A program made the position numbers and the translations under genes. Shown here piece by piece: positions 37,458-46,641 of a stretch of 64,000 nucleotides of DNA; position 1 is the first letter of the stretch, and each line of letters starts with the position of its first letter. Source of the DNA: Neogemmobacter tilapiae (lineage in GTDB: Bacteria; Pseudomonadota; Alphaproteobacteria; Rhodobacterales; Rhodobacteraceae); contig NZ_BMYJ01000001.1 in the NCBI RefSeq assembly GCF_014652215.1, forward strand, positions 530,734 through 594,733, written 5' to 3'. Below the pieces are notes generated by a model. That model was not told where the DNA came from, did not search any database, and saw nothing but the letters and a program-made list of their open reading frames with translations.

Positions 37458-37582
37458 CCCCGGCCACCGTCATAAAAACACTCCACCCAAAGTTTACCTT
37501 ACAAGGCATCGCGACCGATTCTCAAGAAAATGAGTCCGACCTTGGTCTGAAAACGGTGCTTTTTGATCAGATTCCGGGCAAA

Positions 37583-39022
37583 TCAGTCCGGTTGGCTGAT
37601 GGATTTCAGGATACGATCCAACTTTTTGCCCTGCACGGTATGCACCGGCGCGTCTTTGACGGCGCGGTAATAGGCGGCGGGGTCATAGGTCGGGATGCCG
37701 AGGTTCAGGTGTTCCACCGTCAGCAGGCCCATGCTTTGCAGCAGCGAATAGGTCGACAGATAGCGCTGCGCCTCGGCCGTGGCGCGTTGGACGCGGGCGT
37801 CGAGCAGGTCTTGTTCGGCGTCCAGCACGTCAAGCGAGGTGCGGGCCCCCAGCTTGGCCTCTTCACGCAAGCCGTCAAAGGCCACCTGCGCCGCTTCGAT
37901 CTGGCGGTTCGTTGCCTCGATCTGCGCGGTCGCAACCAGAACAGAGGCCCAGGCATTGCCAACGCCTTCCTCGACCTGCATCGAGGTTTGCAGAAGGCCC
38001 GCTTGTGATGCCTCTTGCTGGGCAAGGGCTTTGCGGTAGAGCGCGGCGATCTGGCCGCCGGAGTAGAGGGTTTTATTAAAGCTTAGCGTCCCAGTAGCGG
38101 ACAAACCGTTGCTTTGGCCTGGGGAGCCTCCAAAGGAATAGCTGCCCTCAGGATCGGTCACACTTCCGCTTAACCGGATTGTCGGCTTTCCGTTGCGCTT
38201 GGCCCTTTCTGAATTGAGCTGCGCAATGGTCACTTCGTGCTGCGCCCGACGCAGGGCGGGGTGGTTTTTCAAGGCGACCGACTGTGCAAGTTCAAGCGTT
38301 TCCGACAGGGTCGGCGCTTTCGGCAAGGTCGAGATTGCTTCCGGGTAATGCCCCACCGCCAGCTTATAGGACTCGCGGGCCACCATCAAATCACCCTCGG
38401 CAGCAGCAAGCTGCGCGCGTGCCGACGCGAGCGAAGCCTCAGCAATTGCCACATCAGTCCGAGTATATTCGCCGACTTCAAAACGATCTTTTGCCGCCTG
38501 AAGCTCTTGGCCAATCACACGGACGTTGCTTTGGCGCAAAAACACAATTTCGCTGGCAAGCTTCACGTTGACGTAGGATTGGACGGCCGAAATCAAAACC
38601 TGCTGTTCGATATTCACCAAGCCTTGACGCGTGGCCAGAACGGACTCTTTCGCAACCTCAATCCCCAATTGACTGCGCCCGCCATCCCAAAGCGTCATCT
38701 CCATTGTCAGCCCATAAGAGGAGGTGTTGCTTTCCGAAACATTGCGCAGCAATCCCGGCGTCCCGTCCGACGTCACACCAAATCCGGAAAACTGCGCAAT
38801 GTTATGCTGATAACCCGCCGAAAAACTGATAATCGGCCGCAACGCCGAAACAGCAATCGCCACATCCTCATCCGCGGCGCGCAGCAGGGCTTGGTTCTGC
38901 TCCAGCAGGTGGGAATTGCGATAGGCGGCGATCAGCGCGTCGGTCAGGGTTTCTGCCTGCGCAGGAAACGCCAGTCCGACCACCAAAAGCACCGAGACTC
39001 CAAACCGTTTCATGCCGCGCAT
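37583..39022 (-). CDS. tolC: TolC-family outer membrane channel
   Basis: The protein has 479 residues with a signal peptide (to about residue 23, FPAQA). Two repeats of alternating beta strands and long helices are typical of TolC: ETLTDALIAAYRNSHLLEQNQALLRAADED opens the first and LARSARAQLAAAEGDL-like helices follow. It forms the trimeric outer-membrane exit duct for type I secretion and RND or MFS efflux. AAGGA 8 bases before ATG fixes the start. It is cotranscribed with the Pcm-like gene 39 bases upstream. It is the only type I secretion component in the window. Confidence 0.93.
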   Translation of the reverse strand: MRGMKRFGVSVLLVVGLAFPAQAETLTDALIAAYRNSHLLEQNQALLRAADEDVAIAVSALRPIISFSAGYQHNIAQFSGFGVTSDGTPGLLRNVSESNTSSYGLTMEMTLWDGGRSQLGIEVAKESVLATRQGLVNIEQQVLISAVQSYVNVKLASEIVFLRQSNVRVIGQELQAAKDRFEVGEYTRTDVAIAEASLASARAQLAAAEGDLMVARESYKLAVGHYPEAISTLPKAPTLSETLELAQSVALKNHPALRRAQHEVTIAQLNSERAKRNGKPTIRLSGSVTDPEGSYSFGGSPGQSNGLSATGTLSFNKTLYSGGQIAALYRKALAQQEASQAGLLQTSMQVEEGVGNAWASVLVATAQIEATNRQIEAAQVAFDGLREEAKLGARTSLDVLDAEQDLLDARVQRATAEAQRYLSTYSLLQSMGLLTVEHLNLGIPTYDPAAYYRAVKDAPVHTVQGKKLDRILKSISQPD

Positions 39023-39061
39023 TCTGCCCGTCCTTTTTTATATGCTCTGCCCTGCCCTGCC

Positions 39062-39715
39062 TTACAGCAGGAAGCCTTTGCGTTCTTCGTATCCCGGCAG
39101 AACCGGGGCGGTCGCGTTGAAAGCATCGCGCCAAGTGATGCGGCCATCGGCCTTGAATCCCACCCGTGCGACACCCAAAGCGCCTGTCATGAAGACCGCT
39201 CCGATGCGGCCCCCATCTTTCAACTGATCGGCCAGCCCTGCGGGCAGCTTTTCGACGCCGCCTTGCAAGACGATGATGTCATAAGGCCCATGCTTGGCCG
39301 AACCGGCCGCCAAGGGGCCGGTCATCACGGCGGCGTTGTCCACGCCTTCGGCGGACAGCGTGCGCTGCGCCTCGGTGGCGCGGGCCTCGTCATCCTCAAC
39401 CGCGACAACCGCTTCGGCCAGACGCGCCAGAACGGCGGTCGAATAGCCAAGGCCGCAGCCGATATCCAGCACAGCATCGGTCGGTTGAACGTCCAGCGCA
39501 TCCAACAGCTTGGCCAAAGTCCGTGCCTCAAGCACCACCCGTCCGGGGGCCAGGGGTAGGTTTTCCCCGACATAGGCCGCCTCACGCCGTTCGGCGGGGA
39601 CATAGACCTCACGCCGCACGGCCAGCATGGCGGCGATGATCGGAAACTTGGTCACGTCCGAAGGGCGGACCTGGGTGTTGACCATCATGATGCGTCGTTG
39701 GGCGAAGTCGGTCAT
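39062..39715 (-). CDS. Protein-L-isoaspartate O-methyltransferase-like protein
   Basis: This 217-residue SAM-dependent methyltransferase of the Pcm family starts MTDFAQRRIMMVNTQVRPSDVTKFPI. Motif I is VLDIGCGLGYSTAVLARL, with VVAVEDDE as motif II. Canonical Pcm repairs isoaspartyl residues. This shorter type, common directly upstream of tolC in Rhodobacterales, has not been tied to that activity as far as I know. The start at 39715 is used because upstream in-frame codons lack family features. Confidence 0.83.
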   Translation of the reverse strand: MTDFAQRRIMMVNTQVRPSDVTKFPIIAAMLAVRREVYVPAERREAAYVGENLPLAPGRVVLEARTLAKLLDALDVQPTDAVLDIGCGLGYSTAVLARLAEAVVAVEDDEARATEAQRTLSAEGVDNAAVMTGPLAAGSAKHGPYDIIVLQGGVEKLPAGLADQLKDGGRIGAVFMTGALGVARVGFKADGRITWRDAFNATAPVLPGYEERKGFLL

Positions 39716-39792
39716 ATCTGAACTCGTCAGTTTGATTTGCCTTGAATCCGTCTTGCCACAGTTCCAATGGAAGGGCAACGGGCCTTGTGGAT

Positions 39793-39825
39793 AACCGCGC
39801 CGATCTGGGAGGGATCGGCGCGGTT
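39793..39825. terminator. Stem-loop between the Pcm-like and vWA genes
   Basis: The 13-bp perfect arms (39793-39805, 39813-39825) enclose a 7-base loop. They lie just beyond the vWA stop at 39832 on the minus strand. T-richness is modest on both sides. Confidence 0.6.
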
Positions 39826-39831
39826 CGTGTT

Positions 39832-42420
39832 TCAGTTGCCGCGGGTCAGGGCAAAGCTGGCGGTGACGCGGCAGGATTGCAGCCCGGCGTTCAGCAGACC
39901 GACCGTGCCATAGCCGTCGGCAAAGAAGGTCATGGCCAGTTCCCCCGTGACATTGTCCGCATCGACCATCGTGGCGGTGCCCGAAAGCATCCCCATGATA
40001 AAGGCGGGCTGCCCTTCGACCGGGGAGGGTGGCGCGTCACCCGTCGCTTGGCTTTCAGTCGCCTGCCAGATCACGCCGGGCAGACCAAGGGCATTCGGAT
40101 CGAACATCCCGCCCCATGTGACAGGCCGGGCGGCGGTCAGGTTGGCCAGGATCGGATACATGGCCTTGTCAAAGCCCGCTGGACATTGCGTCACGACCAC
40201 AGGCTCGGCCTTGCCCGACCAATTGCCGTCCGTCGGCGCGGCCGTTCCGGGCGCGGGCGGGACCATTTGAGGCGCATCTTCGGTCGCCGCCCCTTCCGTG
40301 GCGAGCGGTTCCTTGGATTCGGTCACCGGGTTGGTCTTGCCCGGATCGGCGCTGGGGCCTGTCGGCGTGGTCGGCTCATTCGCCGCTGAACCAGAGCTGG
40401 TCTCATGCGTTTCGGCGCTTTCGCCGGGGCCTTCGGTCGCTGCGGGTTCCGTGACCGTTGCTTCCGGCTCGACCACCTCAGGCTCCACCACTTCGGTCGC
40501 AACAGCCGCGACGGTGAGGCTGGGGGCGATCAGATCAATCCCCGCTTGCAGCACGGGGTTGCTTTGCCCCCAAGCACAAAGCGCCCCAGCCCCCGTTTCC
40601 ACGCAGTCACCATTCGTCGCGGTCCAACCCAAGGGGTTCAGCAAAAGCGTTGGCAGGGAACCATCTTCTGCCTCGGGCCCAAAAAAGGTCATGGCCAGCA
40701 GATCGGTCGGCTGGCCCTCGGCTTCGGGGGCGGGCGTGGGCGAGTCGCTGCCCCAACCCACTGGCAAGGCAAAGACCAGCCCGGTTTCCGCATTCTGGAA
40801 CCCGCAGGGCTGATCCGCATCGCAGCGATATCCGGCTGCCGATACCGTGCCCACACCGGCCAGCGCCAAGGTCTGGGCCGGATCAACCGTGACCACCGTC
40901 ACCGGCTTAGCAACGACAGGTTCTTCCGCGGGGGGTTCTGGTTCGTTGATCGGCTGGGTGTTGGTTGTCTCAACCGGCTCTTCCGTTTCAGGCGAGGTTT
41001 CTTCGCCCATCTCTTCGGTCAAACCATCGTCGATCTCGGCGACATCGTCGGTCATCGCGACCTCTTCACCCAAAGCAAGACCGGCAACTTCGAAAGCCGT
41101 CGCATCCGGCGACACCAGAATATAGCCCTCAAAGAACCAGCCCTCGGCGGTGCCTTCGATGGCATATTCGCCGGGCGCAAGTTCCACCTGCCAAGCGCCA
41201 GTGACAGTGCCTTCGCCCGCAATGCCAAAGCCTTCGGGATCCTTAAGCGGAATAGCTTGCCAAAAGATCGACAGCCCTTCGGGTCCATCGGTCGGGGTCA
41301 CCGTCACCATAACAGGCTGGCTCGCCTGCTCCGCATCGGCGACCGCCACCACGGGCGCGGGGACATAGGGTCGCACCAGTTGCACCGCCGCCACCTTCAT
41401 ACCCGAAGCATAGCCGGCCGTGGGATCAACGTCGGCATAGTCCAAGGCTGCCGCATAATCGAACATTGTGCAGATCGCCGTGCCGGCCGATGTCGCCCCT
41501 TTCGGATCATAACGCCAAGCGGCACAAAGCGGCTCGCCTTCACAGATCGCCTGACAATCGCCAATCTGGCCATCAGCCTGAAAACTTTGGGCGCGGGGCG
41601 ATTGCGCCACGATACCGTTGTTGCCGACGCGATTCAGCACCATATTCAGCATCACGGGCGCGCCGCGATAGTAGGCCACACCTGGAATGGGTTCAGCTTC
41701 AACCGCTGGCTCTGCCGGGCTTTCGACGCCATTGGCAGGGCCCGCTTCGGGTTCTGTCTCGGCGAATTCTTCGCTTTCTGCCGTATCTTCGCCCGTCATC
41801 GCCGCCTCAAGCGCTCGGGCCAAGGCCCGCGCATTTTTGGCCGGATAGTATTTTCCACCCGTTCGGTTCGCGATGCAGGTCAACCGCCGACCTTCGGCAG
41901 GCTTCAGGCCAAACCCGACCACATGCACGGTAAAGTCATAACCGTCTGATTCAAGATCGGCGGCCATGTCACATGGGTTCGCCCGGCAACTTTCCGTTCC
42001 ATCTGTCACCAAGATGATTGTCGCGGCCTCATCCTCATAGTCCAGCGCCTCGGCCGCTTCGCGCAGACTGTCGGCAATGGGGGTTTTCCCCAAGAATTTC
42101 ATGCCTGCCAAGGCCTTGTTGATCTTGCGGTCGGTCGCTTCACCCGGCTTGACCAGAACCTGAATATCGTCACAGTCCCCCTCGCGCCGATGGCCATAGG
42201 CCATCAGGCCGACTTCAATGTCATCGGGCAGGCGTTTTAGAAACTGATTGACCGCCCGTTTGGCGATTTTGAGCTTTGGCTGCTTGCCAATCCGGCCCCA
42301 CATAGAGCCTGAGCCGTCCATGATGATCATGGTCCGCCCCGCGTCTTGCGCCGCGACCGGGGCGACTGTTCCGCCCATGAGGCCCAAGGCCACCAGCCCT
42401 GCCAGAAGAATCGATCGCAT
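39832..42420 (-). CDS. Large secreted von Willebrand A domain protein
   Basis: From MRSILLAGLVALG at 42420 the product has 862 residues with a signal peptide (to about 24, APVAAQ). The vWA domain (about 28-200) has an intact MIDAS: DGSGS at 35-39, KTPIADSLR and LVTDGTESC. A cysteine-containing PAN/Apple-like region follows (about 245-340, CQAICEGEPLCAAWRYDP). Long Pro/Glu/Thr-rich linkers separate further C-terminal beta domains with the recurring motif LAMTFFGPEA/LAMTFFADGY. The longer frame from 42837 runs through the upstream gene and is rejected. It starts one base inside the upstream membrane-protein stop. The function is unknown; periplasmic or surface adhesion or complex assembly is possible. 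Confidence 0.82.
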   Translation of the reverse strand: MRSILLAGLVALGLMGGTVAPVAAQDAGRTMIIMDGSGSMWGRIGKQPKLKIAKRAVNQFLKRLPDDIEVGLMAYGHRREGDCDDIQVLVKPGEATDRKINKALAGMKFLGKTPIADSLREAAEALDYEDEAATIILVTDGTESCRANPCDMAADLESDGYDFTVHVVGFGLKPAEGRRLTCIANRTGGKYYPAKNARALARALEAAMTGEDTAESEEFAETEPEAGPANGVESPAEPAVEAEPIPGVAYYRGAPVMLNMVLNRVGNNGIVAQSPRAQSFQADGQIGDCQAICEGEPLCAAWRYDPKGATSAGTAICTMFDYAAALDYADVDPTAGYASGMKVAAVQLVRPYVPAPVVAVADAEQASQPVMVTVTPTDGPEGLSIFWQAIPLKDPEGFGIAGEGTVTGAWQVELAPGEYAIEGTAEGWFFEGYILVSPDATAFEVAGLALGEEVAMTDDVAEIDDGLTEEMGEETSPETEEPVETTNTQPINEPEPPAEEPVVAKPVTVVTVDPAQTLALAGVGTVSAAGYRCDADQPCGFQNAETGLVFALPVGWGSDSPTPAPEAEGQPTDLLAMTFFGPEAEDGSLPTLLLNPLGWTATNGDCVETGAGALCAWGQSNPVLQAGIDLIAPSLTVAAVATEVVEPEVVEPEATVTEPAATEGPGESAETHETSSGSAANEPTTPTGPSADPGKTNPVTESKEPLATEGAATEDAPQMVPPAPGTAAPTDGNWSGKAEPVVVTQCPAGFDKAMYPILANLTAARPVTWGGMFDPNALGLPGVIWQATESQATGDAPPSPVEGQPAFIMGMLSGTATMVDADNVTGELAMTFFADGYGTVGLLNAGLQSCRVTASFALTRGN

Positions 42421-43436
42421 CACAACTTCCCCCCATTCAATCGCGAAAGCCAGCCATCCGGCCTTGCCCCCGACCATACTGCCGCCCTTTGCCCCAAGGC
42501 CCGAAACTTGTCCGTCGCCCCGTCGAGCTTGGCCCGCCATGCGGCGTCTGGTTGCTGACCCGCCGTTACTTTGAAGAATACCTGCAACATGCACGCAATG
42601 GCAAAGGGTTCGATCAAAGCCGATTTGACCGCCCAAGCAAAAACAAGGGCAAAGACAAATCCCCCCGCCGACCAGGTGCCAGGCAGGATCCAGACAACGA
42701 AGGCCGCCGGGGCCAACATCACCAAAAAGACAAAGAACGACAAAATCCAGGTGAACAGGGTCAGCCAGGCCGCATTCACCATCATCGGCTTGGCATTCTG
42801 GGCATAAAGCACCAAGGCATCCTGACTGTCGCGCCAAGGATTCTCACTATGAATGCGCATCAGATGGCCCAAGATCACCTCATCCACCAGCCCGACGGCA
42901 ATTTTTAGAAAGGCACGCAGCGCCCCAGCGGCCTGTTCCACCCCCGGGATCGGGAATAACGACAGGATCCCTTCGATCAACCCGGTGATCACGCCGAGGA
43001 TGCCCTTGATCAACTGGTCCAGACCGAACAGGGATGAGGCTTGGCCGAACCTTTCGCCCACGATCTTCCACGCATAGCGCACTTGGTCCTGACCGCCGGG
43101 GATCACCCGATCCTCCATCAGTTCGATCATCACCGCGATATGCCCGGCTTTCACCAGATAAAGCAGATAGTTGCGCAGGAAAAACACAACGCCCGCCGTC
43201 AAGCCGAAGCCTGCGAAACTGCCCCAGAAAACCGCCCCAGTCTGAAATTCATCCTCGCCAAAGGCGCCGATGGTCCAGCCCAGCCCAGCGCCGACGCCGG
43301 TTGTCAGGATCAGGGCCACCGTCACACCGAAATAGACCACGATGCGGAACAGAAGAAAAGGTGCGGTCAGGCGCATCAGGCCCAGCGCCTCACCCAAGTT
43401 GAAATCCCAATTCGCCTTCAAAGCACCAGCCCCCAC
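42420..43436 (-). CDS. Polytopic membrane protein coupled to the vWA gene
   Basis: This is an approximately 338-residue inner-membrane protein with several helix pairs (LLFRIVVYFGVTVALILTTGVGAG, FWGSFAGFGLTAGVVFFL, WLTLFTWILSFFVFLVMLAPAAFVVWILPG). A soluble segment lies in the middle (about 100-200) and a cytoplasmic tail ends in GARPDGWLSRLNGGKL. I do not recognise a named family. Its stop overlaps the vWA start (TGATG). The start is uncertain: GTG 43436, TTG 43445 and TTG 43421 are all possible, the last behind GGGGG. Confidence 0.7.
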   Translation of the reverse strand: MGAGALKANWDFNLGEALGLMRLTAPFLLFRIVVYFGVTVALILTTGVGAGLGWTIGAFGEDEFQTGAVFWGSFAGFGLTAGVVFFLRNYLLYLVKAGHIAVMIELMEDRVIPGGQDQVRYAWKIVGERFGQASSLFGLDQLIKGILGVITGLIEGILSLFPIPGVEQAAGALRAFLKIAVGLVDEVILGHLMRIHSENPWRDSQDALVLYAQNAKPMMVNAAWLTLFTWILSFFVFLVMLAPAAFVVWILPGTWSAGGFVFALVFAWAVKSALIEPFAIACMLQVFFKVTAGQQPDAAWRAKLDGATDKFRALGQRAAVWSGARPDGWLSRLNGGKL

Positions 43437-43561
43437 TGTCTGCAATTGCGTCTTAAATCACTTGGCGCGCAAGGTTTCGTGAATCGCGCCACAAGGCAAG
43501 CGCAGATTGCACCTTTTAGCGGCTTTACCCGGCCTATCCGCAGCGCCTATGGTCGCGCATC

Positions 43562-44236
43562 ATGCAGAGATACGACCTGATCATCTTTGATTGCGACGGT
43601 GTGCTGATCGACAGCGAGGTGATCAGCGCCCAGATGTTGATTGCGGAATTGAAGTCCTATGGTGTCAGCATCAGCCGTGAATTCGTGAGCCGCCGCTTTC
43701 TGGGGCGCAGCTATCCGACAGTTCTGAAGGAAATCCGTGAAAGCTTTGGCGTGGCCCTGCCCGAGCGGTTCGAGGCAGATTATCGCGCACGGTTGCTTGA
43801 GGCTTTTTCCCGCGATTTGAAAGTGATGCCGGGCATTCCTGAATTGCTTTCGGGTCTTCAGCGACCGCATTGTCTGGCAACCTCCTCCAGCCCCGAACGG
43901 GTGAGCATGTCGCTGAAACTGGTGGGGCTGGACCGATTCTTCGAGCCCGAGCGCATCTTTACCGCCAGCCGTGTGGCGCGCGGCAAGCCCGCCCCCGATC
44001 TGTTCCTGCTGGCAGCCGCCGACATGGGGCATGACCCCGCGCGCTGTCTGGTAATCGAGGACACCGAAACCGGCATCCGGGCGGCCAAGGCCGCCGGCAT
44101 GGCTGTCTGGCGCTTCACCGGGGGCAGTCATTTGCAGGGCATAGACTTGACCCCCAGCCCCGATGCCATCCCCGACTGGCATTTCGACAATTTCAGCGCC
44201 CTTGTCCCGGCGCTTTCCGAACAGGCAGACCCATGA
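43562..44236 (+). CDS. HAD-family phosphatase (polyol operon)
   Basis: The 224-residue haloacid-dehalogenase hydrolase has motif I FDCDGVLIDSE and a cap domain. Motif III Lys is in RGKPAPDLFLLAA, and motif IV is CLVIEDTETGIRAAKAAGM. It belongs to the beta-phosphoglucomutase/sugar-phosphatase subgroup. It overlaps the start of the SorC-family regulator gene (ATGA). HAD phosphatases occur in related polyol operons, so a sugar-phosphate or polyol-phosphate substrate is inferred. Confidence 0.87.
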   Translation: MQRYDLIIFDCDGVLIDSEVISAQMLIAELKSYGVSISREFVSRRFLGRSYPTVLKEIRESFGVALPERFEADYRARLLEAFSRDLKVMPGIPELLSGLQRPHCLATSSSPERVSMSLKLVGLDRFFEPERIFTASRVARGKPAPDLFLLAAADMGHDPARCLVIEDTETGIRAAKAAGMAVWRFTGGSHLQGIDLTPSPDAIPDWHFDNFSALVPALSEQADP

Positions 44237-45198
44237 TCGACAAACCCGATATTGACGCAACGCCGCTGGATGATGCTGCCCGGGCGGGCTGGCTTTACTA
44301 TGTGGGGGGCATGACCCAAGATCAGATTGCGCGCGAACTGGGCGTATCGCGCCAACGCGCGCAACGCCTGGTCAGCCGGGCCATGGCGGAACGGCTGATC
44401 CATGTACGGCTGGAACACCGCATTTCCGGCCTACTGGATCTTGAGGCCGCCGTCGCCCGGCGCTTTGGTCTGAAAATCTGCCGCATCGCCCCCAGCCTTG
44501 GCGCGGGGATTGACCCCCTGCCCTCGATCGCGCCGCTGGCCGCTGCCGAAATGGAGCGTTTTCTGCAAGCCAGCGATCCCTTGGTCATCGCCTTGGGCAC
44601 AGGGCGGACCCTGCGCGCGATGGTCGAAGAGTTGACCCACATGGAATGTGAACAGCATCGGATCGTCAGCTTGAACGGCAACATCTCTCCCGATGGATCG
44701 GCCAGCTATTACGATGTGGTCATGCGCATTGCCGACAAGGTGCGCGCGCCGCATTACCCGATGCCGATGCCCGTCATTGCGCAGACCACGGATGAGCGTG
44801 AACTGTTTCACGCCCTAAAGCCGATCCGCTCCATTCTGGCGCTCGCATCAGAGGCGGATGTGACTTTTGTTGGCGTGGGGCAAATGACCGATGGTGCACC
44901 GCTGTTCAAGGATGGCTTCATCACCGAGGCTGAACTGCACGAAATGCAGGGGCTGGGTGTCGCCGGCGAAATCGCCGGTTGGGCCTTTGATTCGGAGGGG
45001 CGCTATCTGGAAACCAGCGTGAACCTGCGGGTCGCTGGCGTGCGTGTTGTGCCGGACCGGGGGCGCGCTACCATCGCCGTGGCGGGCGGTGGCGACAAGG
45101 TCACCGCCTTGGTCGCCGGGCTGAAAGGTCGGCTTTTCAACGGTTTGATCACGGATGAAGACACTGCCCGCCAGGTTTTAGCCAAATCGCAAGCATGA
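44233..45198 (+). CDS. SorC-family sugar-binding transcriptional regulator (SmoC-like)
   Basis: This 321-residue regulator has an N-terminal HTH (GMTQDQIARELGVSRQRAQRLVSRAMAERLIHV) and a C-terminal sugar-binding domain of NagB/RpiA-like fold (about 75-318, LGTGRTLRAMVEELT). It probably senses a polyol or its phosphate and controls the operon downstream. It lies between the HAD gene and the binding-protein gene. Two strong inverted repeats (45256-45273 and 45284-45301) just downstream are its likely operators. Confidence 0.88.
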   Translation: MIDKPDIDATPLDDAARAGWLYYVGGMTQDQIARELGVSRQRAQRLVSRAMAERLIHVRLEHRISGLLDLEAAVARRFGLKICRIAPSLGAGIDPLPSIAPLAAAEMERFLQASDPLVIALGTGRTLRAMVEELTHMECEQHRIVSLNGNISPDGSASYYDVVMRIADKVRAPHYPMPMPVIAQTTDERELFHALKPIRSILALASEADVTFVGVGQMTDGAPLFKDGFITEAELHEMQGLGVAGEIAGWAFDSEGRYLETSVNLRVAGVRVVPDRGRATIAVAGGGDKVTALVAGLKGRLFNGLITDEDTARQVLAKSQA

Positions 45199-45236
45199 GC
45201 ATTTGACCAAAGCGCGAACGATTGCGCATTTTCCCG

Positions 45237-45265
45237 TTGACAGCTTCCGCCCGGATGTGGGTAAT
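45237..45265 (+). promoter_or_regulatory. Candidate sigma-70-type promoter of the polyol transport genes
   Basis: TTGACA at 45237-45242 matches the -35 consensus. At 17-18 bases spacing lies GGTAAT/GTAATT, a moderate -10. The putative -10 is inside the first inverted repeat, so a bound regulator would compete with RNA polymerase. The start site has not been observed. Confidence 0.5.
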
Positions 45266-45273
45266 TGCCCACA
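45256..45273. promoter_or_regulatory. Inverted repeat 1 (candidate SorC-family operator)
   Basis: TGTGGG-TAATTG-CCCACA has exact 6-bp arms around a 6-base centre. It overlaps the putative -10 of the polyol transport promoter, a position suitable for repression. Confidence 0.5.
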
Positions 45274-45283
45274 CTAAGGGAGA

Positions 45284-45301
45284 TTGCTCAAGTCTGAGCA
45301 A
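45284..45301. promoter_or_regulatory. Inverted repeat 2 (candidate SorC-family operator)
   Basis: TTGCTCA-AGTC-TGAGCAA has exact 7-bp arms. Its centre lies 28 bases from that of inverted repeat 1, in the leader just before the ribosome binding site (AAGGGAGG). A further half-site TGAGCA lies at 45196-45201 at the end of the regulator gene. Confidence 0.5.
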
Positions 45302-45314
45302 AGGGAGGAATCTG

Positions 45315-46625
45315 ATGACAATTTCGGTTCGTGCGCTGATGGGCGCATGCGCCCTGTCGGCGCTTGCCAGCGTCGCAGCGGCAGAAACAACGATCACGGT
45401 CGCGACCGTGAACAACGGCGATATGATCCGGATGCAGACGCTGATGGATGATTTCTATGCCAAGAACCCCGACATCAAGGTCGAATGGGTGACGCTGGAA
45501 GAAAACGAGCTTCGCCAGCGCGTGACCACGGACATCGCCACCAAGGGTGGCCAGTTCGACGTGCTGACCATCGGCACCTATGAAGTTCCAATCTGGGGCA
45601 AGCAGGGCTGGCTGGTTGGCCTGAACGACCTGCCTGCGGAATATGACGTGGACGATCTGCTGCCCGCCATCCGCGGCGGTCTGACCGTGGATGGCACGCT
45701 TTATGCCTCGCCCTTCTACGGCGAAAGCAGCATGGTCATGTACCGCAAAGACCTGATGGAGGCCGCTGGCCTGACCATGCCCGACGCGCCGACCTGGGCC
45801 GACATCAAGGCCGCTGCGGCCGCAATGACGAACAAGGACGCCGAAATCTATGGCATCTGCCTGCGCGGCAAAGCCGGCTGGGGCGAAAACATGGCCTTCC
45901 TGACCGCCATGTCCAACTCGTTCGGGGCCAAGTGGTTCGACGAAAACTGGCAGCCGCAGTTTGATCAGCAGCCTTGGAAGGACACCGTGTCCTTCTATCT
46001 GGACCTGATGAACAACTACGGCCCGCCCGGTGCGGCGAACAATGGTTTCAACGAAAACCTGTCGCTGTTCCAGCAAGGCAAATGTGGCATGTGGATCGAC
46101 GCCACAGTGGCGGCTTCGTTCGTGACCGGCGCTGACAGCACCGTCGCTGACAAGGTTGGCTTTGCACTGGCCCCCGACAATGGTCTGGGCAAGCGCGGCA
46201 ACTGGCTCTGGGCTTGGTCCTTGGGCATTCCCGCCGGTTCGCAAAAGGTTGACGCGGCCAAGGCGTTCGTCAACTGGGCAACCAACAAGGAATACCTTGC
46301 CTTGGTCGCCAGCAAAGAAGGCTGGGCGAACGTGCCTCCGGGAACCCGGACTTCGCTGTATTCCAACGAAGAATACGCCAAGGTTCCTTTCGCCAAGATG
46401 ACCATCGACAGCATCAATGCCGCTGACCCGAATGCGCCGACCGTGGACAAAGTGCCTTATGTGGGCGTCCAGTTCGTCGCCATCCCGGAATTTCAGGGCA
46501 TTGGCACCGCTGTCGGCCAACAGTTGAGCGCCGTTCTGGCGGGTCAGACCTCGCTGGAAGAAGGTTTGGCCGCAGCCCAGCAACTGACGGTGCGCGAAAT
46601 GACCCGCGCCGGCTACATCAAGTAA
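45315..46625 (+). CDS. smoE: Polyol ABC transporter substrate-binding protein SmoE
   Basis: This 436-residue extracellular solute-binding protein (family 1) has a signal peptide (MTISVRALMGACALSALASVAAA). Typical sequence is TVATVNNGDMIRMQTLMDDFYAKNPDIKVEWVTLEENELRQRV. It binds polyols such as sorbitol/mannitol in the periplasm and feeds SmoFGK. Its start follows GGAGGAATCTG. A hairpin with a T6 tract follows the stop, which would raise its level relative to the membrane subunits, as is usual for binding proteins. Confidence 0.9.
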   Translation: MTISVRALMGACALSALASVAAAETTITVATVNNGDMIRMQTLMDDFYAKNPDIKVEWVTLEENELRQRVTTDIATKGGQFDVLTIGTYEVPIWGKQGWLVGLNDLPAEYDVDDLLPAIRGGLTVDGTLYASPFYGESSMVMYRKDLMEAAGLTMPDAPTWADIKAAAAAMTNKDAEIYGICLRGKAGWGENMAFLTAMSNSFGAKWFDENWQPQFDQQPWKDTVSFYLDLMNNYGPPGAANNGFNENLSLFQQGKCGMWIDATVAASFVTGADSTVADKVGFALAPDNGLGKRGNWLWAWSLGIPAGSQKVDAAKAFVNWATNKEYLALVASKEGWANVPPGTRTSLYSNEEYAKVPFAKMTIDSINAADPNAPTVDKVPYVGVQFVAIPEFQGIGTAVGQQLSAVLAGQTSLEEGLAAAQQLTVREMTRAGYIK

Positions 46626-46641
46626 GCGGAACCTCCCTTCT

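Noticed and set aside
37583..39022. TolC as part of a dedicated RTX secretion operon
   Set aside because: It is about 30 kb from the RTX genes and is paired with a Pcm-like gene. Housekeeping TolC use is more likely, so no direct link is claimed.
42421..42837. N-terminal extension of the vWA frame
   Set aside because: It overlaps the coding sequence of the upstream membrane protein. The signal peptide begins cleanly at 42420.
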